From Devosia enhydra (GTDB lineage Bacteria; Pseudomonadota; Alphaproteobacteria; Rhizobiales; Devosiaceae), in assembly GCF_900119845.1 (NCBI RefSeq), contig NZ_FPKU01000001.1:901528-965527 (forward strand): DNA of 64,000 bases, read 5' to 3'. Positions 41,361 to 48,984 of this stretch are shown here, in pieces (the stretch's first letter is position 1; every line of letters starts with the position of its first letter). A program made the translations under genes and the position numbers. Under the pieces are notes generated by a model. It was given only the letters and a program-made list of their open reading frames with translations, did no database searches and had not been told where the DNA came from.

Positions 41361-42470
41361 TCACCGCAAAGGCGCGGCGATCGTGTCTGGCCGTGCGGGA
41401 TCAAACAGCTCGTTGGCCCAGAGCACCACGATGAGCTGGTCGGGGCCGATATTGGTCACGTCGTGGCTCCAGCCCGGCACCGTCTCGACCACCTGCAACT
41501 GATCCGAGGATGTCTCGAGCGCATGCGTTTCGCCCGACACCATATGGCGAAACCTGAAGCGCGCCTGTCCCTGCACGACGAGGAACTTTTCCGTCTTGCT
41601 GTGATGATAGTGGCCGCCGCGCGTCACCCCGGGCAAGGCCGTGAACACCGAGACCTGCCCGCTGTCCCCCGTCTTCAGAAATTCTGCAAAGAGGCCGCGC
41701 TGGTCCTCATGGGCGCGCAAGGGGTAGGCGAAATTCTGCGGCGGCACATAGCTGAGATAGGTCGCATGCAAGGCCCGAACCAGCCCGGAGCCGACCGGCG
41801 CCGTGACCAGCGAGGTCCGGCTGTCCCGAAAAGCCCGGATCTGGTCGGCGAGAGACCCGATGGTGATCCGGTGCACCGGACCGGGCGCCGCGCTCTGGCC
41901 GCTCGTAGCGATGGAGACGAACGCATCGATCAGGTCATCGATGTAGAGCAGCCCGATCTCGGCTGCCGGATCGTCGATGCGGACGGGCAGGCCGCGCGCG
42001 ATGTTGTGGCAGAAGGTGGCGACGACAGAGTTGTAGTCCGGTCGGCACCATTTGCCGAACACGTTGGGCAGCCGCAGGACATGAACGGGTGCACCCGTGC
42101 GCAGACCATAGGCGCGGACAATGTCCTCGGCGTCGCGCTTGGATCGGCCATAGGGTGTGTCGCGCGCCGCCTGGATGGAGGAGGCCAGCACCAGCGGCAC
42201 GATACGCCCCTGACCCGCCAGCGCGTCCACGATGCGCTGCGTGAACACGACATTGCCCGACCAGAACTCGGCAGGGTCCGCCGGACGGTTCACGCCCGCC
42301 AGATGCACGACAAGATCGACCCCTGAAAAGAGGTCCGAAAGTTGCGCGTCATCTGCCTTGTGCGGAATACCTACTGCCTCAACGCCGCGCTCGCTCAGCG
42401 CCAGCATGAGATTGGAACCGATGAACCCCCCGGCGCCCGTCACGCCGACGCGAAGCACCGCCGCGCTCAT
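41361..42470 (-). CDS. CapF-like bifunctional SDR reductase-cupin (UDP-sugar) enzyme
   Basis: A 369-residue protein with the two-part CapF layout. The N-terminal extended short-chain dehydrogenase has nucleotide-binding TGAGGFIGSN at about 10-19, HLAGVNRP, and YGRSKRDAEDIV with the catalytic Tyr/Lys. The C-terminal cupin from about residue 245 has RGLFAEFLKTGDSGQVS, GVTRGGHYHHSKTEKF and GWSHDVTNIG. CapF converts a UDP-hexulose to UDP-N-acetyl-L-talosamine on the way to UDP-L-FucNAc. Partners CapE and CapG are not in the window. The start overlaps the DUF1489 stop by four bases. Confidence 0.88.
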   Translation of the reverse strand: MSAAVLRVGVTGAGGFIGSNLMLALSERGVEAVGIPHKADDAQLSDLFSGVDLVVHLAGVNRPADPAEFWSGNVVFTQRIVDALAGQGRIVPLVLASSIQAARDTPYGRSKRDAEDIVRAYGLRTGAPVHVLRLPNVFGKWCRPDYNSVVATFCHNIARGLPVRIDDPAAEIGLLYIDDLIDAFVSIATSGQSAAPGPVHRITIGSLADQIRAFRDSRTSLVTAPVGSGLVRALHATYLSYVPPQNFAYPLRAHEDQRGLFAEFLKTGDSGQVSVFTALPGVTRGGHYHHSKTEKFLVVQGQARFRFRHMVSGETHALETSSDQLQVVETVPGWSHDVTNIGPDQLIVVLWANELFDPARPDTIAAPLR

Positions 42471-42904
42471 ATCAGCCCCAGCCGAGCGAGCTCATCGGCC
42501 AAAGGCGAGTCGGCGTCATTGCCCTCGCCACCGAGATCGGCTGGTGCCTCCTTGGGGTCGAGATAGCGCCAGCCCTGGAAGGGGCGCTTCGGCCGAGGCG
42601 ACACGCGAATGAGGTCTGGCGCCATGATGATGTCGCAACAGCCCTTGCCCTCGCCATCAGTGGCAGCGGCCAGCCGCAGGATGCGCTGTCGCGCCCTGAT
42701 GACGCCCGAGATCACCCAATAGATCGAGCCCCTGCCCTCGATCTCCTCGGCGCGCTTGGGCATCATGCGGGTGCGATGCACATGCACGTCCTCGCCATAA
42801 TCGGCGCCCCACCAATGGGCGCGCTCGCTGCGATAGCTTTCGAGTTCCTCAAGCGTCGAGATGCCGACGCAGAGCTTGATCAGGTGCATTGGAGACTGGG
42901 CCAT
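42467..42904 (-). CDS. DUF1489 family protein
   Basis: A 145-residue protein of DUF1489, a family confined mainly to alphaproteobacteria. It shows MHLIKLCVGISTLEELESYR near the N-terminus, WWGADYGEDVHVHRTRMMPKR, SIYWVISGVIRARQRIL, and PKRPFQGWRYL. The start is either 42904 or the family-consensus position 42889; neither has a strong Shine-Dalgarno sequence. The function is unknown. The stop overlaps the CapF-like gene start (ATGA), so the two are coupled. Confidence 0.88.
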   Translation of the reverse strand: MAQSPMHLIKLCVGISTLEELESYRSERAHWWGADYGEDVHVHRTRMMPKRAEEIEGRGSIYWVISGVIRARQRILRLAAATDGEGKGCCDIIMAPDLIRVSPRPKRPFQGWRYLDPKEAPADLGGEGNDADSPLADELARLGLI

Positions 42905-42967
42905 TTCGGCGCTGCTTCTGCCATGCCGTGGATTTGGCGTCCATGCCCCGCAAGGCCCTCCGACGAT

Positions 42968-42999
42968 GAGAGAAGGGGCGCCCGTGGCCCGGCGCCCCT
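42968..42999 (-). terminator. Terminator between the 37-residue membrane peptide gene and the DUF1489 gene
   Basis: AGGGGCGCC (42974-42982) pairs with GGCGCCCCT (42991-42999), a nine-base-pair GC-rich stem. On the minus strand it is followed by TCTCTCAT, which is T-rich but interrupted. It is 33 bases beyond the stop of the small gene. Confidence 0.6.
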
Positions 43000-43031
43000 C
43001 CAAAATCCCCTCCGATCAGGGTCGGGCCGAC

Positions 43032-43145
43032 CTAGAGGCCGGCGATCACGGAGACTACGAGCCCCATCGCAAGCAGACAGATGAACGTCCACGACAGGCT
43101 CGGTAACGCGGCACGCCATGATGCGGCCTTTTCCTGGCTTCGCAC
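43032..43145 (-). CDS. 37-residue single-helix membrane peptide
   Basis: A short frame starting GTG at 43145 with an excellent AAGGAG five bases upstream. The peptide begins with a charged segment (MRSQEKAASWRAALPS) and ends with one hydrophobic helix (WTFICLLAMGLVVSVIAGL) running to the stop codon. A hairpin terminator follows at 42968-42999, so it looks like an independent small transcript between mgtE and the DUF1489 gene. I know of no family. The combination of ribosome site, membrane helix and terminator makes it credible despite its size. Confidence 0.6.
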   Translation of the reverse strand: MRSQEKAASWRAALPSLSWTFICLLAMGLVVSVIAGL

Positions 43146-43268
43146 AGTCGCTCCTTCTTACCGTTATCCGCCGATCCGCGCCTGGCGCGGCCGACATACG
43201 AATCGTTAACCGCGTCGCCCCTGCCTCGCAAGTGACCGCAAAGCCACACAGTCCGGCCTCACACCCGG

Positions 43269-44684
43269 CTAGAAAAGGTCGAACCAGAGGCCAGCTATGC
43301 TCAAAAAGGCAAAAAAGCCAATGACATCGGTCAACGTGGTCACAAACGTGCCCGACGCCACCGCCGGGTCCGCCTTGAGACGATTGAGCAGCAAGGGGAT
43401 GAGGACGCCGGCGCTGCCGGCCACGAACATGTTGATGATCATCGCCATGGCAATCACCGCGCCGAGGCCGGGATTGCCGTAGCGGAGCGTGGTCACGATG
43501 CCGATCAGCACCGCAAATACCGCCCCGTTGACCACGCCGACGATCATTTCGCGCGAAATGAGCCGCATCACCTTGCGCCGGTCGAGTTCGTGCATGGCGA
43601 GGGCGCGGACGGTGACCGTCATGGTCTGCGTCGCCGCATTGCCGCCCATCGAAGCGACGATGGGCATCAGCGCCGCGAGCGCCACCATCTGCTCGATGGT
43701 GGCATTGAAGAGCCCGATGACCAGCGAAGCCAGTATGGCGGTGACGAGGTTGACGCAGAGCCAGACCAGCCGGCTCTTGAGCGCGCCGAAGACGCTGTCG
43801 GAGATTTCCTCGTCGCCCACGCCGGCCATGCGCTGGATATCTTCGGTGGCCTCTTCCTGGATCACGTCGACGATGTCGTCGATGGTCAGAACGCCCACCA
43901 GCCGCACAGCGTCGTCAACCACGCCGACCTCGACGAGGTCGTAGCGCTCGAATGTGCGCGCCGCCTCCTCCTGGTCCGACGCGGCGGGCACCGTCAAAGG
44001 GTCGGCATTCATGATGTCGGCGATGCGGATGTCGCGCTTGCTGCGCAGGAACTTGTCGAGCGAGAGCGTGCCCAGCAGGCGGTAGCCGGGATCAACGACG
44101 TAGATCTGGTAGAACTCGTCAGGCAGGTCTTTGTCGGCCCGCAGATAGTCGATCGTCTGCCCGACCGTCCAGAACGGCGGGATGGCGATGAAATCGGTCT
44201 GCATCCGGCGCCCGGCCGAATCCTCGGGATAGTCGAGGCTGCGCTTGAGGCTCAGGCGCTCGAAGGCCGGCAGCTGGTTGAGAATTTCTTCCCGGTCGCC
44301 GGGCTCGATATCCTCGAGGATGAAGACGGCGTCGTCGCTATCGAGCTCGGCCACGCCACGCGCGATATCAGCGTTCGGGATCGCCTCGATGAGGTCGGCG
44401 CGAACCGCGTCGTCGACCTCGGTCAGCGCTGAATAGTCGAATGCGTCGCCCAATAGCGTCACGAGCGCGAGCCGTTCGTCCTGCTCCAGCGCCTCGATGA
44501 CATCGCCGGCATCAGCCGAATGCAGCGGCTCCATGAGCGCGGAAAGACGCTCGATATCCCCGGCGCGAAGGGCGTCGCGCAGCCCATCGAGCCAGCGCGC
44601 ACTGACATGCCCGGTCTCGTCGCGAAGGGCGTCGGGCGCGATGCCTCCGGCTTCGCCGGCGGCGCCTGTGGTCTCATCTGTCAT
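43269..44684 (-). CDS. mgtE: Magnesium transporter MgtE
   Basis: A 471-residue MgtE. The cytosolic N-domain (about 35-145) has DAGDVIEALEQDERLAL and acidic Mg-sensing residues. The paired CBS domains (about 150-280) include IAIPPFWTVGQTIDYLRADKD and VVDDAVRLVGVLTIDDIVDV. The C-terminal five-helix channel has ALMPIVASMGGNAATQTMTV, the conserved pore segment. It gates Mg2+ uptake by internal Mg2+. I see no magnesium riboswitch upstream. The ribosome-binding site is weak. Confidence 0.95.
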   Translation of the reverse strand: MTDETTGAAGEAGGIAPDALRDETGHVSARWLDGLRDALRAGDIERLSALMEPLHSADAGDVIEALEQDERLALVTLLGDAFDYSALTEVDDAVRADLIEAIPNADIARGVAELDSDDAVFILEDIEPGDREEILNQLPAFERLSLKRSLDYPEDSAGRRMQTDFIAIPPFWTVGQTIDYLRADKDLPDEFYQIYVVDPGYRLLGTLSLDKFLRSKRDIRIADIMNADPLTVPAASDQEEAARTFERYDLVEVGVVDDAVRLVGVLTIDDIVDVIQEEATEDIQRMAGVGDEEISDSVFGALKSRLVWLCVNLVTAILASLVIGLFNATIEQMVALAALMPIVASMGGNAATQTMTVTVRALAMHELDRRKVMRLISREMIVGVVNGAVFAVLIGIVTTLRYGNPGLGAVIAMAMIINMFVAGSAGVLIPLLLNRLKADPAVASGTFVTTLTDVIGFFAFLSIAGLWFDLF

Positions 44685-44922
44685 GGCTGGCCCGTTGCTG
44701 GCGAGAGGCGGGATGGATGAAGATGTAGCCTTTTGCCTCGGCCGGCGCCACCCACGCTCTGCATTTTGAGCCCCGCCAGAAAATCAGCCCGTGCCACATT
44801 GCCGGATTGTGGACCGCGCCTGTACAAGCCCGCTGAAGATCGTCTCGAACCCCGCAAGGCCTGCCTGACATGTCATTTCAACCTGCCGGCATTGCCTCGG
44901 CTGCACGTGTTTGGGCATCCTG

Positions 44923-45864
44923 ATGGCGCACATGCTCGTCACGGGCGGAGCCGGCTTCGTGGGCCAGCATCTCTGCCAGCGCCTCCTTTCGGCCGGGCAC
45001 GCCGTTACCGCCATCGATGATCTCTCGACCGGCAGCGCGCGAGCCGTCGAGCGCCTTTCGGGCAATGCAGGCTTCACCTTTGTTCAGCACGATGTCTGTC
45101 ACCCTTATGCGGTCGAGGCGGATCTCATCTTCAATCTCGCCTGCCCGGCCTCGCCCCGACACTACCAGGCCGACCCCATCCACACCCTGCGCACCAGCGT
45201 GCTGGGCGCGATCAATGCGCTGGATCTGGCGCGTACGCTTTCGGTGCCTCTGGTGCAGGCCTCGACCTCTGAAGTCTACGGCGACCCGCAGGTCCATCCG
45301 CAGCACGAGGATTATTGGGGCCACGTCAACCCGATCGGCCCGCGCTCCTGCTATGATGAAGGCAAGCGCGCTGCCGAAACGCTGTGCTTCGATTACCGGC
45401 GCATGCACGGCGTCGACGCCCGCATCGTGCGCATCTTCAACACCTACGGCCCCGGAATGGCGGTGGAAGACGGCCGCGTCGTCTCTACGCTGATCATCCA
45501 GGCGCTGCGCGGCGAACCGCTGACGCTGTTTGGTGATGGCATGCAGACGCGCTCGTTCTGCTATGTCGACGACCTGGTGTCCGGCCTCATTGCAATGGCC
45601 GGGCCGGGCGGAGCCGAGGGCGGTCCGATCAATCTGGGCAATCCGGGTGAATTCAGCATGATCGCGCTGGCTGAGCGCGTGCTTGAGCTGACCGGCAGCA
45701 ATTCGCCGATCATCTTCCAACCGTTGCCCCAGGACGATCCGCGTCAGCGCCAGCCTGACATCAGCCGAGCGATCACTCAGCTGGGCTGGCGGCCTGTGAC
45801 CGATCTGCGCGAGGGTCTCCAGCGAACCATCGACAGCTTCCGCGATATCGTCGTTGACGCGTAA
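44923..45864 (+). CDS. UDP-glucuronic acid decarboxylase-like NAD-dependent epimerase
   Basis: A 313-residue extended short-chain dehydrogenase. The NAD site is VTGGAGFVGQHL. The substrate segment is NLACPASPRHYQADPIHTL, with the STSEVYGDP loop and YDEGKRAAE (Tyr144/Lys148). The later RSFCYVDDLV and QDDPRQRQPDI are hallmarks of UDP-xylose synthase. It should make UDP-xylose from UDP-glucuronate for surface glycans. I take ATG 44923; a TTG 12 bases upstream is less likely. The 238 bases before it show no convincing gene. Confidence 0.88.
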   Translation: MAHMLVTGGAGFVGQHLCQRLLSAGHAVTAIDDLSTGSARAVERLSGNAGFTFVQHDVCHPYAVEADLIFNLACPASPRHYQADPIHTLRTSVLGAINALDLARTLSVPLVQASTSEVYGDPQVHPQHEDYWGHVNPIGPRSCYDEGKRAAETLCFDYRRMHGVDARIVRIFNTYGPGMAVEDGRVVSTLIIQALRGEPLTLFGDGMQTRSFCYVDDLVSGLIAMAGPGGAEGGPINLGNPGEFSMIALAERVLELTGSNSPIIFQPLPQDDPRQRQPDISRAITQLGWRPVTDLREGLQRTIDSFRDIVVDA

Positions 45865-45894
45865 GCCACACCGGACGACCAACAGGAGGTCCTG

Positions 45895-46080
45895 ATGCCA
45901 GCAACCACCGAAATGGCCCGCCTGCGCCGCGAGGTCGATTCCCTCGTCGCCGCGGTCGAACAGGACATGCGTCCCAACGCCAAGGCCCCGATGACCGCCT
46001 CTGCCCGCCTGTCGCTGCGGTCCGATCTTGAACAATGCATGCAGCGGCTCGACGAACTGCGCACCCTGCTCGCCGGCTGA
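45895..46080 (+). CDS. Small coiled-coil protein, function unknown
   Basis: A 61-residue, mostly helical protein (MARLRREVDSLVAAVEQDM and LRSDLEQCMQRLDELRTLL) with heptad-like leucines. AGGAGGT, a near-perfect Shine-Dalgarno sequence, is seven bases upstream of ATG 45895. It lies 30 bases after the UDP-glucuronate decarboxylase-like gene and is probably co-transcribed. It has no signal peptide or membrane helix. Confidence 0.6.
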   Translation: MPATTEMARLRREVDSLVAAVEQDMRPNAKAPMTASARLSLRSDLEQCMQRLDELRTLLAG

Positions 46081-46238
46081 TCCTGCATCCTTCCAGCGTG
46101 CCGCGGCCGCTGTTTTCTCTTTGTTAACCAGGATCTTGGCTGCCACGATTTGGCGATAATTTTAATCGAATTGCCGCCTATCCCCTCCTCCGACATTGAC
46201 CAGACGCTGCGCGCCGACGTCGCGGCGAGGAGGATAAT

Positions 46239-46421
46239 ATGACTGCACCGCGCCACTGCCATTCCTGCTCCGGCCCCCGCCCCCGCGCCGCCATCCGCTG
46301 CCCCTGGTGCCTGCGGGACTATGATGCAGCGCCCATGCGCCCGCAGCACCTCTTCGCCCATTTCGAAGGAGAATCGGCGCGCATGTCCGCGCCGGTGCGC
46401 GCGTCCATCCACGCCCGTTAG
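46239..46421 (+). CDS. 60-residue protein with paired CxxC motifs (zinc-ribbon-like)
   Basis: A 60-residue frame with GAGGAGG about eight bases before ATG 46239. The N-terminal half has CHSC and CPWC, 16 residues apart, the spacing of a small zinc ribbon; the rest is polar and basic. It stands between the 61-residue coiled-coil gene and the tRNA-Leu terminator, separated from the former by 158 bases in which I see nothing else. The ribosome site and cysteine pattern support it, but no family is recognised. Confidence 0.5.
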   Translation: MTAPRHCHSCSGPRPRAAIRCPWCLRDYDAAPMRPQHLFAHFEGESARMSAPVRASIHAR

Positions 46422-46506
46422 ACACCGCCAGATGAGGAAGCGAAGGAGGTTGCGCAGCGCCCTGCGCAGCCTTGATGAAGGCGCGACACACCCTCGCGAC
46501 TGAGCG

Positions 46507-46540
46507 CCAAAAACAGAAAAGGCCCGCCTGAGGCGAGCCC
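46507..46540 (-). terminator. Rho-independent terminator downstream of tRNA-Leu
   Basis: GGCCCGCC (46521-46528) pairs with GGCGAGCC (46532-46539), including one G-U pair, around a three-base loop. On the minus strand it runs into TTTTCTGTTTTT. It lies about 36 bases past the tRNA 3' end. Confidence 0.8.
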
Positions 46541-46575
46541 TTCATCTGTCCAGCGACGAACGCTGAAGTTTCCCT

Positions 46576-46660
46576 TGGTGCGGTCGAGAAGACTCGAACT
46601 TCCACGCCTTGCGGCACAGCGACCTCAACGCTGCGCGTCTACCAATTCCGCCACGACCGC
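46576..46660 (-). tRNA. tRNA-Leu (anticodon GAG)
   Basis: An 85-base class II tRNA on the minus strand. The acceptor stem GCGGTCG pairs with CGACCGC, followed by discriminator A and an encoded CCA. The D-arm has AATTGGTAGACGC. The anticodon stem CAGCG/CGCTG encloses TTGAGGT, giving anticodon GAG for CUC/CUU leucine codons. The long variable arm (TGCCGCAAGGCGT) and T-arm with GTTCGAGTC complete it. A terminator follows. There is no integrase nearby. Confidence 0.95.
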
Positions 46661-46763
46661 ACGCCAGGGGAACGCTTCGATGTCGTCCCGAAGCGAGCGA
46701 GCATGTAGCAAATCGAATCCCCGGGCTCAAGCGGTTAAATCGAAAATCGACACGATCCGCGCA

Positions 46764-46997
46764 TCACCGCGTGCGCACATGCTTTTCGGTCACCTCGACC
46801 GACAGCCTGCCGTCCTCGACACGGATCTCGCCGCGGGCCACCAGGGTCTTGTTGGCATAGATGCGCATCGGGTCCGTTTCGGTCGTGTCGAGTTCGATGA
46901 CCGCCCCGCGACCCAGGCGCAGCAGATGGTGGATCGGCATCGTCGCCGAGCCCAGTTCCACGGTGATATCGACTTCAATTGCCGTCAGACTGTCCAT
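46764..46997 (-). CDS. Orphan FliN/SpoA-domain protein (flagellar C-ring-like)
   Basis: A 77-residue protein made of a single SpoA domain, the C-terminal domain of FliN/FliM. It has IEVDITVELGSATMPIHHLL, GRGAVIELDTTETDPMRIY and ANKTLVARGEIRVEDGRLSV. The start MDSLTA at 46997 is preferred; the open frame to 47069 overlaps lipB upstream sequence. Flagellar FliN normally has an N-terminal extension and lies in a flagellar cluster, but here it stands alone, divergent from lipB. It could be a motor component, or a SpoA-type protein with another role. Confidence 0.8.
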   Translation of the reverse strand: MDSLTAIEVDITVELGSATMPIHHLLRLGRGAVIELDTTETDPMRIYANKTLVARGEIRVEDGRLSVEVTEKHVRTR

Positions 46998-47057
46998 ACA
47001 TAGGCCCCACGGGCCGAATCCGGCCTCTCTGTCGCACGATCGGAGCATTCGACCCGC

Positions 47058-47807
47058 ATGGTTACCCAATCGTTAACGAGCCCCTCTCCCGCCTGCGATT
47101 CGCCTGCAAAGCTCAAGCGCGCCGCTGGCGCCGCCGTGGGCTGGATCATCAGCGAGGGGCTGACGGGGTATCCGCTGGCGCTTGAGACGATGAAGGCCCA
47201 TGCCACCGCGGTGGCTGCGGGCGAAGCGCGCGAGGCCGTCTGGCTGGTCGAGCATCCGCCGCTTTACACCTCAGGCACGTCGGCCAAAGAGACCGATCTC
47301 CTCGCTCCCGAGCGATTCCCCGTCTATGCGGCCGGCCGAGGCGGGCAGTTCACCTATCATGGTCCGGGGCAGCGCGTGGTCTACCTCATGCTCGATCTCA
47401 AGGAACGCGGCCGCGACATCCGCTGCTTCGTGCAGGGGCTAGAGGGCTGGATCATCGACACGCTCGCCGCCTTCAACATCAAGGGCGAGCGGCGCGAGGG
47501 CCAGGTCGGGGTCTGGGTGGCGCGTCCCGAGCGCGGGCCCGGCCGCTACGACAAGATCGCGGCGCTCGGCGTGCGCGTGTCGCGCTGGGTGAGCTTTCAC
47601 GGCGTCTCGATCAATATCGCGCCCGATCTTGCCCACTATGCCGGCATCGTACCCTGCGGTATCACCGATCAGGGAATCACCAGCCTTGAAGATCTGGGGC
47701 AGCTTGTTGGCATGCCCGAGTTCGACGGCGCACTGCGCCGCAATTTCGAGCGTCGATTCGGGCCGGCCGAACGTGCGGCACCCGAAACCCTTGTATCCGG
47801 CTCCTGA
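47058..47807 (+). CDS. lipB: Octanoyltransferase LipB
   Basis: A 249-residue enzyme moving octanoyl groups from acyl carrier protein to lipoyl domains, the step before LipA. It shows [35 protein letters not shown], the catalytic Lys166 in [10 protein letters not shown] and the acyl-accepting Cys200 in GIVPCGI. The N-terminus before residue 25 is variable, so a later start is possible. It supports the pyruvate dehydrogenase complex encoded at 8-15 kb. Confidence 0.95.
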   Translation: MVTQSLTSPSPACDSPAKLKRAAGAAVGWIISEGLTGYPLALETMKAHATAVAAGEAREAVWLVEHPPLYTSGTSAKETDLLAPERFPVYAAGRGGQFTYHGPGQRVVYLMLDLKERGRDIRCFVQGLEGWIIDTLAAFNIKGERREGQVGVWVARPERGPGRYDKIAALGVRVSRWVSFHGVSINIAPDLAHYAGIVPCGITDQGITSLEDLGQLVGMPEFDGALRRNFERRFGPAERAAPETLVSGS

Positions 47808-47860
47808 GCGCAGCATCCTGCCGCGACAGCGAATCCGCCTTGCGCCGAAAGGGACGGGCC

Positions 47861-48364
47861 ATGCCGATCGAGGACATCAAGAAAATCCTGCTCAGCCCCG
47901 CCCTGTTCAGGCTCGACAGGCGGCTGGCACCAAGTCTCGTGCCCCTGCTCTATGCGGTGGGGCTGTTCGGCGTCCTCATCTGGGCGGTGAAGCATCTCTT
48001 CGCCACCTTCGGCGAGAATTTCGGCAATGGCCTCTGGGGCCTGCTCGAAATCATCACCTTCGGCACGCTGGCTCTTATCGGCCTGCGGATCCTGTGCGAG
48101 GGCGTGCTCGCCTATTTCCGCATGGCCGATGACGAGGGCGCGCTCGAGCCCGAGCATCGCGTGCCCTCGACGCTGCTCGAGGACATCACCGACGCGCTCG
48201 AGGATATTGCCGACGTCGTCGATGACGAGGACGACTACATCACGCCGGCCACCGACCCGCCGCCCTATGCATCCGGTCGCCCCGGCGAACCATCATCCGG
48301 CGCCGGCGCGAGACGCCCCGGATATCGTCGCACGGCGCGGCGCACCCCTGCGCCACGCCCCTGA
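47861..48364 (+). CDS. DUF4282-like membrane protein
   Basis: A 167-residue protein with two membrane helices (about 29-51, SLVPLLYAVGLFGVLIWAV, and about 63-90, GLWGLLEIITFGTLALIGLRI), and an amphipathic helix CEGVLAYFRMADDEG after the second. This fits the DUF4282 pattern. The C-terminal third is an acidic then Arg/Pro-rich tail. I prefer ATG 47861 with AAGGGA upstream over a TTG 21 bases earlier. The function is unknown. Confidence 0.65.
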   Translation: MPIEDIKKILLSPALFRLDRRLAPSLVPLLYAVGLFGVLIWAVKHLFATFGENFGNGLWGLLEIITFGTLALIGLRILCEGVLAYFRMADDEGALEPEHRVPSTLLEDITDALEDIADVVDDEDDYITPATDPPPYASGRPGEPSSGAGARRPGYRRTARRTPAPRP

Positions 48365-48411
48365 TTGCTGGTCCCCGGCGCGATGGCGCGCTGGTGGAGC
48401 TTTTCGTGCGT

Positions 48412-48792
48412 TCAGTCCTTGTCGACGCTCCAGGCGCCGGGACCCGCGAAGACGAGATAGAGGAAGACAAAGCAGAACAGGATGGCCGCGTCGCCCATAT
48501 TGGCCACGGGCCACGGGCTCATCGGTGCGTGACCTAGCCAGTAGGCGACGGCCATGGTGCCCGAGGAGATGAACGCGGCGATGCGGGTCTGGAACCCGAC
48601 CAGCATCAAGAGGCCAGCCACGAGTTCGATGATCCCGGCGGCGTAGAAAAGACCATTCATCTCCATCGGGAAGCCGACGGGGAAGGCGAAGAGCTTCTGG
48701 GTGCCATGGGCGATGAACAGCAGCGAGGACACGATGCGCAGCGCGCCAAGCGCCTTCGGCGCATGCGGAGACAGGTTTGAAAAGATGGCCAT
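48412..48792 (-). CDS. DoxX family membrane protein
   Basis: A 126-residue four-helix membrane protein of the DoxX/DoxD family: LGALRIVSSLLFIAHGTQKL, LFYAAGIIELVAGLLMLVGF, AAFISSGTMAVAYWLGH and FCFVFLYLVFAGPGAWSVD. DoxX proteins are linked to redox and thiol stress in other bacteria; the substrate here is unknown. It converges on the DUF4282-like gene and is divergent from rimO. Confidence 0.88.
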   Translation of the reverse strand: MAIFSNLSPHAPKALGALRIVSSLLFIAHGTQKLFAFPVGFPMEMNGLFYAAGIIELVAGLLMLVGFQTRIAAFISSGTMAVAYWLGHAPMSPWPVANMGDAAILFCFVFLYLVFAGPGAWSVDKD

Positions 48793-48984
48793 GATGAGGG
48801 TTCCGATTTGAGAGGCGGCAAACCGACAGCATGCGCCTGCCCGGGTCGAGCCGCCTAAATCCGAACGCTGCGTTCGCTAAACCCTATTGAGCGCGGTGCC
48901 CGCAGCCACCACATGGCACCCTTGCAGCGCGACGCTGCCCTCTTTCTTGCTTTTCCTGCCGTTTCGGCTATGAGGCTGGCGCTC

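Noticed and set aside
46576-46660. tRNA-Leu as an attachment site for an integrated element
   Set aside because: No integrase, no repeated tRNA 3' end and no composition change on either side.
48946-48973. CTTGCT-N16-CTATGA promoter-like sequence before rimO
   Set aside because: Transcription would start about five bases before the chosen ATG, which conflicts with the GAGG ribosome site inside the -10 region.
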